64,000 bases of DNA from contig DASQSZ010000328.1 of the NCBI GenBank assembly GCA_035642125.1, positions 32,879 through 96,878 of the forward strand, read 5' to 3'. Source of the DNA: CALAED01 sp937891035. Lineage in GTDB: Bacteria; Actinomycetota; Actinomycetes; Streptosporangiales; Streptosporangiaceae. Made by a program: the position numbers and the translations under genes. Below, piece after piece: positions 43,921 through 51,936 of this stretch (positions are counted from its first letter, which is position 1; each line of letters begins with the position of its first letter). The notes beneath the pieces are model-generated. The model was not told the origin of the DNA. It did no database searches and saw only the letters and a list, made by a program, of their open reading frames with translations.

Positions 43921-44780
43921 AACCGACGATGGCCGAGGTCGTCGCCCAGCGGAAGCAAGAGTTCCTGCCGGGCCGCGCATTCGTCGAGGCCTTCGCCGCC
44001 GATGGATTCGACGCCGTCGTCGAATACGACGTGTCGATCACCGACTCACTGCCGAGTTCGCGACGCAAGCCGCGTTATCCGGCGCGCAACATGATCAAGG
44101 TCACCGATCTGTCCAAGGACCCGCGGCAGTACTACTGGCATGAGAGCCCCCCACTTCCCGACGATCCCGAGATCAACGACGCCGACATGCGGCGCGAACT
44201 GGCGAGCCGATTCCATAAGTCGCCGGTCCCCACGCTCCTTCCGACCACCGCCTGGGTACAGGTGCCGCCGGATCTGTGGAAAGACGCCGAGGCCTTCCAG
44301 ACCTTTATCGACTATCGGCTGGTCATTCGTCTCAGCACCGCCGAAAACTACACGATCATTTGCGGCGACGGCGGACTGCTGAACGCTCCTGGCATCGCCC
44401 GCATAACGTCGGGCAAGCCGCTCCGTTCGACGATCCTCGCCGCCTGCAACGAGGTGGAGCAGATGGGCGGAACGGCCGACGGGCTCATCATGAATCCCAT
44501 CGACTTCTACATATACATGGAGAACGGCCGGCTGATGGACGACCTCTATCAGCACGGTGTCTTCATCGTGCGGACGCGCGTTGTCGAACCGGGGACCGCG
44601 ATCGTCGGCGACTTCGGGCATGGCGCCCAGCTGTTCGACTCCGGACGTTCGGTGATTCGGTTCGCCGAGCCGCCGCCGGGGACCTTCGCCGAACCCGGCG
44701 TCGCCCTCATGGCCGAGATCTATGAACGAGTCGTGATCAACCTCCCGACCAACTTCTTCGTCGTGAGCCTGCATTCGTGA
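43917..44780 (+). CDS. HK97-fold shell protein, probable Family 3 encapsulin
   Basis: A 287-residue protein with phage major-capsid (HK97-fold) features and no phage genes around it. The central part has WVQVPPDLWKDAEAFQTFI and YTIICGDGGLLNAPGIARI, matching the capsid pattern of strand, helix and GDG..GI. The C-terminal half has GTADGLIMNPIDFYIY, GVFIVRTRVVEPGTAIVGDF and ALMAEIYERVVINLPTNFF, matching the A-domain/P-domain end of phage capsids. The length fits a T=1-type compartment protein. It is coupled to the methyltransferase (ATGA) and embedded in a biosynthetic operon. This is the context of Family 3 natural-product encapsulins, predicted from genomes. No protease, portal or scaffold gene is present. 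Shell formation is inferred. Confidence 0.8.
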   Translation: MKPTMAEVVAQRKQEFLPGRAFVEAFAADGFDAVVEYDVSITDSLPSSRRKPRYPARNMIKVTDLSKDPRQYYWHESPPLPDDPEINDADMRRELASRFHKSPVPTLLPTTAWVQVPPDLWKDAEAFQTFIDYRLVIRLSTAENYTIICGDGGLLNAPGIARITSGKPLRSTILAACNEVEQMGGTADGLIMNPIDFYIYMENGRLMDDLYQHGVFIVRTRVVEPGTAIVGDFGHGAQLFDSGRSVIRFAEPPPGTFAEPGVALMAEIYERVVINLPTNFFVVSLHS

Positions 44781-44829
44781 ACCTGTAGTCGTGAGCCGGT
44801 AGTCGTGAGCCGGTAGTCGTGCGCCTCGC
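44760..44829. repeat. 14-bp imperfect tandem repeat, five units
   Basis: Units at 44760, 44774, 44788, 44802 and 44816 follow the pattern gTCGTGAgCCkGtA; units three and four are identical (GTCGTGAGCCGGTA). The array begins in the last codons of the shell-protein gene (stop at 44778-44780) and fills most of the gap to the racemase gene. It may be slippage, or it could affect translation of the downstream gene. Confidence 0.75.
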
Positions 44830-44875
44830 AGCGGCGGTCCGGCGCCACGATTCGAGGCCGTGGGAGGAAATGGCC

Positions 44876-45586
44876 ATGGCAACCGTGCGGGATAAGGTCG
44901 TCATCGGCGTCCTCTGCCTGGAAACCTCGTTCACCAAGATCCCCGGACATATCCGCAACCCGACCACCTTCGACTTCCCCGTCGCCTACCAGGTGGTGGC
45001 GGGCGCGTCCCCTGACCGGGTGGTCAACCAGGCCGACCCGCGCCTGCTCGAGCCGTTCATTCGTGCGGCCCAAGAGCTCGAAGCGCGGGGCGTTGCCGCG
45101 ATCACCGGCGCCTGCGGCTTCCTGGTGATCTTCCAAAAGCGGCTGGCCGACGCGGTCGGGGTTCCGCTTTATGTCTCCAGCCTGATACAGCTGCCCATGG
45201 TCCACCGCATGCTTCGCGCGGACCAGAAGGTCGGGTTGCTGGTGGCCAAGGAGCGCTCCCTCACCCGGCGCCACCTCGAGGCGATCGGCGGCGAGCACGT
45301 GCCGATCTGCGTCGCCGGCATGGCGGAGCAACCGGAATTCCGGGAGGTGATGTTGGAGGGACGGCGCGCCGAACTCGACGTCGATCGCCTGGCTCACGAG
45401 GTACTGGGCCAGACAGAACGGCTGGCCCGGGACAACCCCGATATGGGGGCGCTCGTCATCGAGTGCACCGACCTCGTGCCGTTCGCCCATGCCATTCAGG
45501 AGCGGATCGGCGTGCCCGTCTTCGACATCGTGACGCTCACCGAAATGGTGTACCAGAGCCTGACGCGCCGGCCCTTCCGCGGCTGA
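44876..45586 (+). CDS. Asp/Glu/hydantoin racemase-family protein
   Basis: A 236-residue protein of the Asp/Glu/hydantoin racemase superfamily, whose members use two cysteines for proton transfer and may act as racemases, isomerases or decarboxylases. The two candidate cysteines are in ITGACGFLVIF and VIECTDLVPF. GVLCLETSFTKIPGHIRNP at the start is typical of a subgroup with broad substrates. The ATG at 44876 is eight bases after GGGAGG; an ATG at 44870 sits too close to it. It is last in the shell operon. Substrate unknown; it could supply a D-amino acid to the NRPS. Confidence 0.8.
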   Translation: MATVRDKVVIGVLCLETSFTKIPGHIRNPTTFDFPVAYQVVAGASPDRVVNQADPRLLEPFIRAAQELEARGVAAITGACGFLVIFQKRLADAVGVPLYVSSLIQLPMVHRMLRADQKVGLLVAKERSLTRRHLEAIGGEHVPICVAGMAEQPEFREVMLEGRRAELDVDRLAHEVLGQTERLARDNPDMGALVIECTDLVPFAHAIQERIGVPVFDIVTLTEMVYQSLTRRPFRG

Positions 45587-45587
45587 C

Positions 45588-45614
45588 GACCGCCGCGACC
45601 GCCGCGACCGCCGC
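45588..45614. repeat. 9-bp tandem repeat, GACCGCCGC x 3
   Basis: Three perfect copies of GACCGCCGC directly follow the racemase stop codon, between convergent genes. No hairpin with a T-run was seen, so it is not an obvious terminator. Confidence 0.8.
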
Positions 45615-45646
45615 GCGTCGACCCCGCCGCACCCGCGCCGCCGGCA

Positions 45647-46000
45647 TCAATGCTTGCGAAGAGCCCACGGGACCACCCCAGCGGGCGCGGACACGACGGG
45701 CAGCGCGGAAGCGGCGCTCGGCGTCCAGGTGTGTTCGGAGTCGACCAGTACGCGTACCGACCGTACGCCCGGAATCTCGCGAGCCTGTTCCTCGGCCGCG
45801 CGGGTGAAGTGAGGTGCCATGGTGCAACCGGGGAACGTCGTGCGCAGCACAATGGTCAGTCCGCCCGCGCGGTCCAGGTCGGCGGACACCAGCAGACCAA
45901 GGTCGACGATGCTCACCGGCCGACCGGCGGCGACGCTGCACGGGTCGTACACCGTCGAGAGCGCGACGCGGACGTCCTCATAGATCCGGGTGTGCCGCAT
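45647..46000 (-). CDS. DUF59 (MIP18/PaaD-like) protein
   Basis: A 117-residue DUF59-family protein; relatives help assemble Fe-S or other metal centres. VYDPCSVAAGRPVSIVDLGL matches the DP.....V.LGLV core, and TTFPGCTMAPHFTRAA holds the conserved Cys. The ATG at 46000 lies five bases after the amidohydrolase stop. A GTG at 46030 would overlap that gene. It pairs with the amidohydrolase exactly as the + strand pair at 47.2-48.7 kb does, suggesting it matures or partners with that enzyme. Confidence 0.75.
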   Translation of the reverse strand: MRHTRIYEDVRVALSTVYDPCSVAAGRPVSIVDLGLLVSADLDRAGGLTIVLRTTFPGCTMAPHFTRAAEEQAREIPGVRSVRVLVDSEHTWTPSAASALPVVSAPAGVVPWALRKH

Positions 46001-46005
46001 CGTCG

Positions 46006-47085
46006 TCAACTTTCCCTGGACGCGGGCCACCTGGAGTAAGGCCGGCGCAATCCGTGCTCGGCTCGGTGCAGGGCGAAGTCGTCGTCCCGCTGCGCCGCCC
46101 TCGCGGACTCCAGATCCAGGCCGATCATGGCGGCGTAGTTCCTGCCGAGGATCAGCTCTTTGTCCTCGCGGGTGAGCTGCTCGAGCCCGAACTTGTCGAG
46201 CACTCGCTCAGAGAGCCGCAGCTCCCAGAATTTCTCCAAGATGGGCTGAGGATGTACGAGGACCGCGCCGGTCGACCAGAGAATCTTGTGCGGGCCGCCC
46301 CAGAAGAGCAGTTGACCCAGAATCTCTTCGAACCAGCCGGGCGCCCGGTGCAACAGCATTGTGGTGACTTCGAGATTGGCGTACACGTTGGGATAGCGGC
46401 CGATGGCCAAAGCGGTCTCATCAAGGAACGCCATTCCTGAGTGCACGATCTCGAAGGCCAGGTCGGGGAAGGCGTCAGCGGCTCGGTCGATGTCGTCGAC
46501 GCGATACGGGTCCAGCGGTACCGCACCGTTGGGCACCGCCTTGTGGATCGCGACCGACTTGAGTCCGAGCTGCGAGGCGAGCTCGAACAAAGCCATGATC
46601 TCGTCGTCGTCGGCTCGCCAGCGGCGGTACGGGTCCACCGCGTGCGGATACAGCTTCAGGCCGACCGCCCCCGGCATCTGATCCACCTGGCGACGCAGGT
46701 CGTCGAGGTAGACCTCCTGGGGAGCGAGCGGGTCGACACCGACGTAGCCGATCATCCGGTTCGGCCATCGGCGCACGGCTTCGTGCGTCTTGTGAAACGC
46801 GGCCAGACCATCGTGGAACCACGAGTCGAGGCGCAGGACATGATGAACGGCCATCGCGGTCTGACTCTCCTCGAATACCGCACGCACCACGGACTCGATG
46901 CTCGTGTCAGTCCGGAAAGAGTCCGCCGCAAGGGCCATCCCCGGCGGGTTCCAGCCCGTGTGGATGCCAGTGATCAGATCGATGAGCTGCCGACCATATT
47001 TGTTCCTGGCATTGCGCGGATCGAGGTTGTAGGCATGGACGACGGCGTCAATGACGAAGACGTCGTCTGGCAGTGCCTCGCCCAT
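46006..47085 (-). CDS. amidohydrolase-2 family enzyme
   Basis: A 359-residue TIM-barrel amidohydrolase of the ACMSD/amidohydrolase-2 type. VIDAVVHAYNL at the start replaces the usual D.H.H, leaving one His. AIHKAVPNG, FEIVHSGMAFLDE and ILWSTGAVLVHP supply likely metal-ligand positions, though the canonical Asp before the final motif is not obvious (STGA instead of GTDW/GSDY). The ATG at 47085 follows AAGGGG; an in-frame start 57 bases upstream would cover the dyad in the promoter. It is divergent from a second amidohydrolase of the same type. Role and substrate unknown. Confidence 0.75.
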   Translation of the reverse strand: MGEALPDDVFVIDAVVHAYNLDPRNARNKYGRQLIDLITGIHTGWNPPGMALAADSFRTDTSIESVVRAVFEESQTAMAVHHVLRLDSWFHDGLAAFHKTHEAVRRWPNRMIGYVGVDPLAPQEVYLDDLRRQVDQMPGAVGLKLYPHAVDPYRRWRADDDEIMALFELASQLGLKSVAIHKAVPNGAVPLDPYRVDDIDRAADAFPDLAFEIVHSGMAFLDETALAIGRYPNVYANLEVTTMLLHRAPGWFEEILGQLLFWGGPHKILWSTGAVLVHPQPILEKFWELRLSERVLDKFGLEQLTREDKELILGRNYAAMIGLDLESARAAQRDDDFALHRAEHGLRRPYSRWPASRES

Positions 47086-47099
47086 CACCGGCCCCTTCC

Positions 47100-47118
47100 G
47101 TTGACCTCGTTTGTCAAC
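47100..47118. promoter_or_regulatory. candidate operator GTTGAC-N7-GTCAAC
   Basis: A perfect 6-7-6 inverted repeat lies in the divergent promoter region between the two amidohydrolase genes, 15 bases upstream of the leftward ATG and about 125 bases before the rightward one. LysR-type regulators bind interrupted dyads, and a LysR gene follows at 48.76 kb, so it is a reasonable operator candidate. Confidence 0.45.
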
Positions 47119-47243
47119 AGCCAACGGCATGGAGCACCCCAAGGGAATGTGGAACGTTCATCGCTGTGTGTGGTCGTTCCTCATAGACATCGCCGCTGAC
47201 CGGTTGGTTTCCTGAGTCAGGCGCATCACCGAGGAGGTCGGCC

Positions 47244-48311
47244 ATGCTCGAAGATGTTGTTGTAGTGGACGGGGTGCTCCACGCGTACCATTTCGACGCG
47301 GACAACCGCACCACCGACGGTGCCCGCTACGCGGCGGCCGTCTCAGACATGGTGTACGGCTTCCATACGGGGTTCAGTCCGGATGGCCACCCACAAATCA
47401 CCCAGGCGCAGATGGATAACGCGCATGACGCGGAATTCCTCGCCGGCATGATGTTCCGGGAGAGCCACACCGACATGTGCATCTTCCACGGGCTGCCCAT
47501 GTTCGGCTGGTTCACCGACGGCGGCTCTCCTTTGTCGGTCGGCCGGGAGATGCGGGAGCGCTGGCCGGGCCGCGTCGTCCTCTACGGCGGGATCTCCGCG
47601 CATCAGCCCGGCGCACTGGAGGAGGTGGACCGGCTGGTCGAGGAGGACGGCGTGGTGGGCCTGAAGCTCTACCCGGTTGACCTGATCGACGGCGTGATCA
47701 GACACACCAGGTTGGACGATCCAGAGGTCACCTATCCCCTCATCGAACGCGCTCGGCAGCTGGGGGTGAAGGTCGTGGCCATGCACAAAGCGGTGCCAAT
47801 GGGCCCTGTTCCGCTCGCTCCGTTTCGACCCGACGATGTCGACGACGCCGCGGAGACCTTCCCCGATATGACGTTCGAGGTGGTCCACGGTGGGTTCGCG
47901 TTTCTCGAGGAGACCGCGTTTCAGGTGAACCGCTTTCCCAACGTGATGGTCAACCTCGAGGGCACGAGCGCTCTGCTGATCAAGGCCCCACGCAAGTTCG
48001 CGCGAATCATCGGGACGATCGCCGGTCTCGGCGGCGCCGACCGGATCATCTGGGGAACCGGCGCGCCGGCGCTGCACCCGCGTGCCTTCGAAGAGGCGAT
48101 GTGGGCGTTCGACATGCCGAGGGACATGGTCGAAGGCGAGGGCATGCCGCCGTTGACCGAGGAGGTCAAGCGAGGCATCTTGGGCGGCAACGCCCTGCGC
48201 ATGCTGGGCATGCGAGCCGCCGACGTGATCGAGGCAACAGGGAACGACGAGTTCGCCGAGCCGCGCGACCTCGCTCCGCAGTGGTCGTCCGTCGCCGCGG
48301 CGCGATCATGA
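47244..48311 (+). CDS. amidohydrolase-2 family enzyme, second copy
   Basis: A 355-residue relative of the enzyme encoded divergently at 46.0-47.1 kb. Shared landmarks are VVDGVLHAYHF, GLKLYPVD, AMHKAVPMGPVPL, FEVVHGGFAFLEE and IIWGTGAPALHP. The pattern WGTGA again lacks the usual catalytic Asp of GTDW, so the two copies share an unusual active site. The ATG follows GAGGAGG. Its stop overlaps the DUF59 gene (ATGA). The two enzymes may form a heteromer or act on successive intermediates. Confidence 0.75.
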   Translation: MLEDVVVVDGVLHAYHFDADNRTTDGARYAAAVSDMVYGFHTGFSPDGHPQITQAQMDNAHDAEFLAGMMFRESHTDMCIFHGLPMFGWFTDGGSPLSVGREMRERWPGRVVLYGGISAHQPGALEEVDRLVEEDGVVGLKLYPVDLIDGVIRHTRLDDPEVTYPLIERARQLGVKVVAMHKAVPMGPVPLAPFRPDDVDDAAETFPDMTFEVVHGGFAFLEETAFQVNRFPNVMVNLEGTSALLIKAPRKFARIIGTIAGLGGADRIIWGTGAPALHPRAFEEAMWAFDMPRDMVEGEGMPPLTEEVKRGILGGNALRMLGMRAADVIEATGNDEFAEPRDLAPQWSSVAAARS

Positions 48312-48724
48312 GCGTCTCCCCGTTGCGGCCGGATTCCGTCGTTGACTCTCGGGCCCAAAGGGTGCTGGCCATCCTGGAGGAGATCGTCGATCCGTGCAGC
48401 ACCGCGGCCGGGGTCCCGGCCGGCCTGGTCAGCATGGGGCTGGTGCGGTCGATCCAGCTACCGTCACCGGCCGCCGAGGGTACGGGTACGTTGCGGGTGA
48501 CCCTCACGATGACCGAACCGGGCTGCCTGATGGCCGCGATCTTCGCCGAGAACGCCCGCGAACGGCTCGCCCCGCTCGCCGGCACCGACGGGTTTCACGA
48601 CGTCACCGAGGTCGACGTGCGGCTGGACACCACCCAGGTGTGGGAGCAGGATGACATGGCCCCGGAATACCGAAAACGCCTCGCGGCCGCCCGCAGGCGC
48701 CTGCTCCCCCTGACGCCTCGCTGA
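48308..48724 (+). CDS. DUF59 (MIP18/PaaD-like) protein, second copy
   Basis: A 138-residue DUF59-family protein with EEIVDPCSTAAGVPAGLVSM and LTMTEPGCLMAAIFAE, including the conserved Cys. The ATG overlaps the amidohydrolase stop, so the two are translationally coupled. It has a longer basic C-terminus than the other copy. Duplication of the amidohydrolase-DUF59 unit implies that each pair works together, perhaps with the small protein loading a metal centre. Confidence 0.75.
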   Translation: MSVSPLRPDSVVDSRAQRVLAILEEIVDPCSTAAGVPAGLVSMGLVRSIQLPSPAAEGTGTLRVTLTMTEPGCLMAAIFAENARERLAPLAGTDGFHDVTEVDVRLDTTQVWEQDDMAPEYRKRLAAARRRLLPLTPR

Positions 48725-48758
48725 CGTTGGGCCGTGGTGTCGGGGCAAGGATGATCCA

Positions 48759-49691
48759 TCATCCACGTGGCAGACGACCGCCGGGAACGAGGTGAATCAA
48801 TTCCCTGGCGGTGTGTGCCGCGATCTCCCGGAAGTCTCGCACCAGCGGCGATGTATCGTTCCGGCGGGAGCAGACGGCGATCTCGCACTCGAGCCCTCGA
48901 ATCGGAACCGTCCTGACCGCCGGGTCGGTGGTCGCCAGGCCGACGCAGGCCGGAACGGTCGTCATCGTCTTGTTCAGCGCGATATCGAGCAGCACCGCGG
49001 CATAGCTGTCCAGCGGCCGGTGGGACTCTTGGCAATGCGCGTCCGCGCCACCGCGTTCCTCCGCGAGCAGCCAGAAGTCAATCCACGACTCGGGCATGGC
49101 CAACCCGTACCGGTCGATGAACGGGCGATCCACCACGTCCGCCAAGGTCACCTCGTCGGCATCCGCCAGTTCGCTTTGGGCCGGTACGACGGCAACCCTC
49201 GGCTCGACCGCCAGCGTGAGGACGTCCAGTCGCTCATCGTCCAGCGGTGGGCGGACGAACGCGACGTCTACCCGATTCCCCAGCAGCCCGGTGAGCTGAC
49301 CAGCGAAGTCGAGCGTGACGAAGCTGAGCTCGACGTGCGGGTGGGCGTTACGGAAGCTCTCCAGGATCGGCATCGTGAGGTTGCCCGCGTTGCCGATGAG
49401 CAGCCCGATACGCAGGTGCCCGGTGAGACCGGCGGAGTATGCCCGCATCTCCGCCATCGCACGGTCGGCATCGGCGAGCAGCCCCTGCGCGTGCTGAAGC
49501 AGCAGCCGGCCGGCCTCGGTCAGCACCACGTGGCGGCGGTCGCGCTCGAAGAGCGGGGTGCCGACATGGCGTTCGAGAACCTTGATCTGCTGGCTCAGCG
49601 ACGGCACCGTCAGATACAGCCGGGCGGCGGCACGGCTGAAATGAAGTTCCTCCGCGACGGTCACGAAATAGCGGAGGTGACGAAGCTCCAT
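48759..49691 (-). CDS. LysR-type transcriptional regulator
   Basis: A 310-residue regulator. The start MELRHLRYFVTVAEELHFSR, with AAARLYLTVPSLSQQIKVLE following, is the LysR winged helix-turn-helix. An effector-binding domain (about 90-300) has LRIGLLIGNAG and VDVAFVRPPL. The ATG at 49691 is the canonical LysR start; an in-frame GTG 57 bases upstream adds non-family residues. It lies convergent to the DUF59 gene and is the only regulator in this part of the cluster, so it may control the divergent amidohydrolase operons or the downstream operon. Confidence 0.9.
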   Translation of the reverse strand: MELRHLRYFVTVAEELHFSRAAARLYLTVPSLSQQIKVLERHVGTPLFERDRRHVVLTEAGRLLLQHAQGLLADADRAMAEMRAYSAGLTGHLRIGLLIGNAGNLTMPILESFRNAHPHVELSFVTLDFAGQLTGLLGNRVDVAFVRPPLDDERLDVLTLAVEPRVAVVPAQSELADADEVTLADVVDRPFIDRYGLAMPESWIDFWLLAEERGGADAHCQESHRPLDSYAAVLLDIALNKTMTTVPACVGLATTDPAVRTVPIRGLECEIAVCSRRNDTSPLVRDFREIAAHTARELIHLVPGGRLPRG

Positions 49692-50106
49692 GTCAGGGCG
49701 GATCCTAGCATCGCCGACGAACAGGAGCACTACACACGATTCGTGCATCTACCAGGACGTCTGCCCCCGGCACAACACCCGGGCATGGCCGAAGCGCCGG
49801 CCGGTGCGCCCACGTGAGCACGCTCTAGAGCACACGAGGTCGAAGGCGCCCCGGGATGACCGCCGGGAGGCACATAACGCCTCTTCAGGTGGCCTGCGTG
49901 GGGGAGGGTCCCGACGTGTGAAGCAAGTGGGGTACGCCGGAGCACCAGCAAGAAGCGCGATGACAGCGAGTCAACCTTGTACATACCGCACTCTTGACAG
50001 GCGGCGCGCTCATCGGCCTAGATTACATTAATGCCTTGATCAAAATTTCAACCAAATAGACACAGTGAGTGAATAAGGGTGACTCTGCGTAGAGAAAGGC
50101 AGGTAA
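49692..50106. other. divergent intergenic region
   Basis: About 415 bases between the LysR gene and the epimerase operon. No convincing gene: frames here are short and Arg-rich. A promoter-like pair is annotated at 49994-50024. Confidence 0.5.
49994..50024 (+). promoter_or_regulatory. candidate promoter for the epimerase-exporter operon
   Basis: A perfect -35 TTGACA (49994-49999) and a -10-like TAGATT (50019-50024) are separated by 19 bases, slightly long. They sit about 80 bases before the ATG at 50107, in an AT-rich patch. Transcription from here could run through eight same-strand genes to 59550. Confidence 0.5.
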
Positions 50107-51102
50107 ATGGATCACGCCTGGCTACATCAACTCAAGGAAACAGCGAGAATCCAGGTTGGTGTGACAGGCGGGGCCGGCCGGCTCGGGTCCTGGTTGACGC
50201 GCTTTCTGGTTGAGGCGGGCCACGGTGTAGTCGTCTTAGATAAGCGTCCCCCTCACCCACTGCCCGGGCTGCTCTATATCCACCATGATTTGCGCTGGCG
50301 CGCTCCGGTTCCCCTGGGCGCATTTGACGGCTGTGACGCCGTCGTACACCTTGCCGGTTTGCATGGCGCTCATCTGGCCGCCGGAGTTGACCGCCGGGAG
50401 TTTTGGCCGGTGAACGTGCGCGGCACCCAGGACGTGCTCGAAGCCGCGGCGAGAGCGGGCGTAGCGCGATTCATCCTGGCGAGTTCGACGTCGGTCTTCG
50501 GCTCGGGCACCCCTCAGGGAGAGCCTGCTCGCGTACTGACCGAACAAACGAAGCTCAATCCGGAGGATGTCTATGATCTGACGAAGGTCGCGGCCGAACG
50601 TCTCACCGAAGGCGAGTCGGCGCTAAAGAGCACGATCCTGCGGTTCGGCCGTTTTTTCTTCCCGTCACAGTCCGGTTACCATCTGCGCAAGCTATCGACC
50701 GGCTTGGACGTGCACGACGCCTGCCAAGCAATCGTGTACGTCCTGCTCACCCCACAATTGCCGAAGCGAGCATATTGTGTCGCATCGGACCTCCCACTAT
50801 CCAGGGAGCAGCGAGAAATGCTCGGTCTCGACGCCATCGGGGTGCTTCGAGACGCGCTACCCGGATTTGCGGAGGCCGCCGCGGCAAGAGGCGTCCAGGT
50901 CCCCTCGCGGGTCAGCAAGTCAGTATCCAGTGACGGACTTAAGCGGGACACCGGCTATTCTCCTGAGCGTACCCTGCAGTGGCTTGCCCAGGTATGGGCG
51001 GGCGGCAAGGGCACCGCGAAAAAGCGACAGGTCGCCATGCGTCGCCACGCATCGCGCGACCGGGCGGTAGCCGCCCGCGGCTTGGGAAACGCGTCGTGCT
51101 GA
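50107..51102 (+). CDS. NAD-dependent epimerase/dehydratase
   Basis: A 331-residue extended SDR. VTGGAGRLGSWLTRFL binds NAD(P). DAVVHLAGLHG, FILASSTSVFGSG and the catalytic YDLTKVAAE are intact. The last 40 residues are basic and probably disordered. It opens a tightly packed operon, and the next gene overlaps its end by seven bases. Likely substrate is a nucleotide-activated sugar or another carbonyl/alcohol intermediate of the cluster; it cannot be chosen from sequence. Confidence 0.8.
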   Translation: MDHAWLHQLKETARIQVGVTGGAGRLGSWLTRFLVEAGHGVVVLDKRPPHPLPGLLYIHHDLRWRAPVPLGAFDGCDAVVHLAGLHGAHLAAGVDRREFWPVNVRGTQDVLEAAARAGVARFILASSTSVFGSGTPQGEPARVLTEQTKLNPEDVYDLTKVAAERLTEGESALKSTILRFGRFFFPSQSGYHLRKLSTGLDVHDACQAIVYVLLTPQLPKRAYCVASDLPLSREQREMLGLDAIGVLRDALPGFAEAAAARGVQVPSRVSKSVSSDGLKRDTGYSPERTLQWLAQVWAGGKGTAKKRQVAMRRHASRDRAVAARGLGNASC

Positions 51103-51923
51103 CCGAGCAATTGTTTGAGTACTGGAATGTCGACCAGGACACCCTCGTCGGCACCGTTCGGGACATCGTAGGCGACGCCGACCTTCTGCTGGGCGGCTCC
51201 CTCGCGGATGATCTCGGCAACGAGGGATCCGACATCGATGTGTACTGCTTCATGATGAAAGATGCGCCATGGTCGGGGCCGCGGCTCGCCGAATGCGGAA
51301 ACGCCACGCTCGAACTTCATGTCGTGGACATCCGCGCTGCCACGCACACGGCGGGCAGTCTCCTCCCACTGGTCACCGATGACAACCCTCCCCCGTCACA
51401 GGAGTGGCCGCTGCTGAGCGGCGGAACCCTTCGGCTACTGCACGCTCTGTATCGCGATCGCCGACTCAACGCCGAGACGGGAAGCGCCGAGTGGCTGCGG
51501 CGTCATACCGGCGCCGATCTTCTTCATATACACCTGGCCCTTCGGGCGACAACGACGGCCGCCGCGCTGGCCGAAGATGTCGATCTGCTGACGGCGCCCG
51601 AGCAGCGCTGGTCCGCGCTGTATTGCGCCCGGCTGGCCGTGGAGTCGGCGTTGGACGCCGCGCTGGCGAGCGCCGGCCTGATCAACCCGAATCCAAAGTG
51701 GCGTGTTCCGCTCGCTCTCCAGGCAAAGCTCGTCGACGATGCGTTTCCCGATGAACCGGAATTGCTGCACGGGCTCTTCCCGACGGCATCTCAAGTAGAG
51801 GAAGAGACACACGCCTGTCTCGCAATCGCTGATCGCTGTTTGAGAATAGTCGCCAAAGATGCGTTCCTCATGCGCTTTTCCAGCGCCGCGACGGCGATAA
51901 CGGAATTCCACAGCAAGACCTAA
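51096..51923 (+). CDS. nucleotidyltransferase-fold protein
   Basis: A 275-residue protein with the minimal nucleotidyltransferase signature LLGGSLADDLGNEGSDIDVY (G-S...D-x-D). It resembles aminoglycoside or MNT-type nucleotidyltransferases, followed by a helical domain. The GTG at 51096 overlaps the epimerase end by seven bases. The longer in-frame upstream extension would lie inside the epimerase gene. Possible jobs are adenylylation of the product for self-resistance or activation of a building block. Substrate unknown. Confidence 0.7.
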   Translation: MLTEQLFEYWNVDQDTLVGTVRDIVGDADLLLGGSLADDLGNEGSDIDVYCFMMKDAPWSGPRLAECGNATLELHVVDIRAATHTAGSLLPLVTDDNPPPSQEWPLLSGGTLRLLHALYRDRRLNAETGSAEWLRRHTGADLLHIHLALRATTTAAALAEDVDLLTAPEQRWSALYCARLAVESALDAALASAGLINPNPKWRVPLALQAKLVDDAFPDEPELLHGLFPTASQVEEETHACLAIADRCLRIVAKDAFLMRFSSAATAITEFHSKT

Positions 51924-51936
51924 GGGTGCTTTCACA

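Noticed and set aside
43917..44780. Prophage origin of the capsid-fold gene
   Set aside because: No terminase, portal, protease, tail or integrase genes lie around it; all neighbours are metabolic enzymes in the same operon.
45588..45614. GACCGCCGC repeats as a transcription terminator
   Set aside because: Direct rather than inverted repeats, with no T-run; no hairpin could be drawn.
49692..50106. A lasso-type or other RiPP precursor ahead of the kinase/nucleotidyltransferase/exporter operon
   Set aside because: Frames here are Arg-rich, lack leader/core features, and no lasso cyclase or B-protein gene is in the window.
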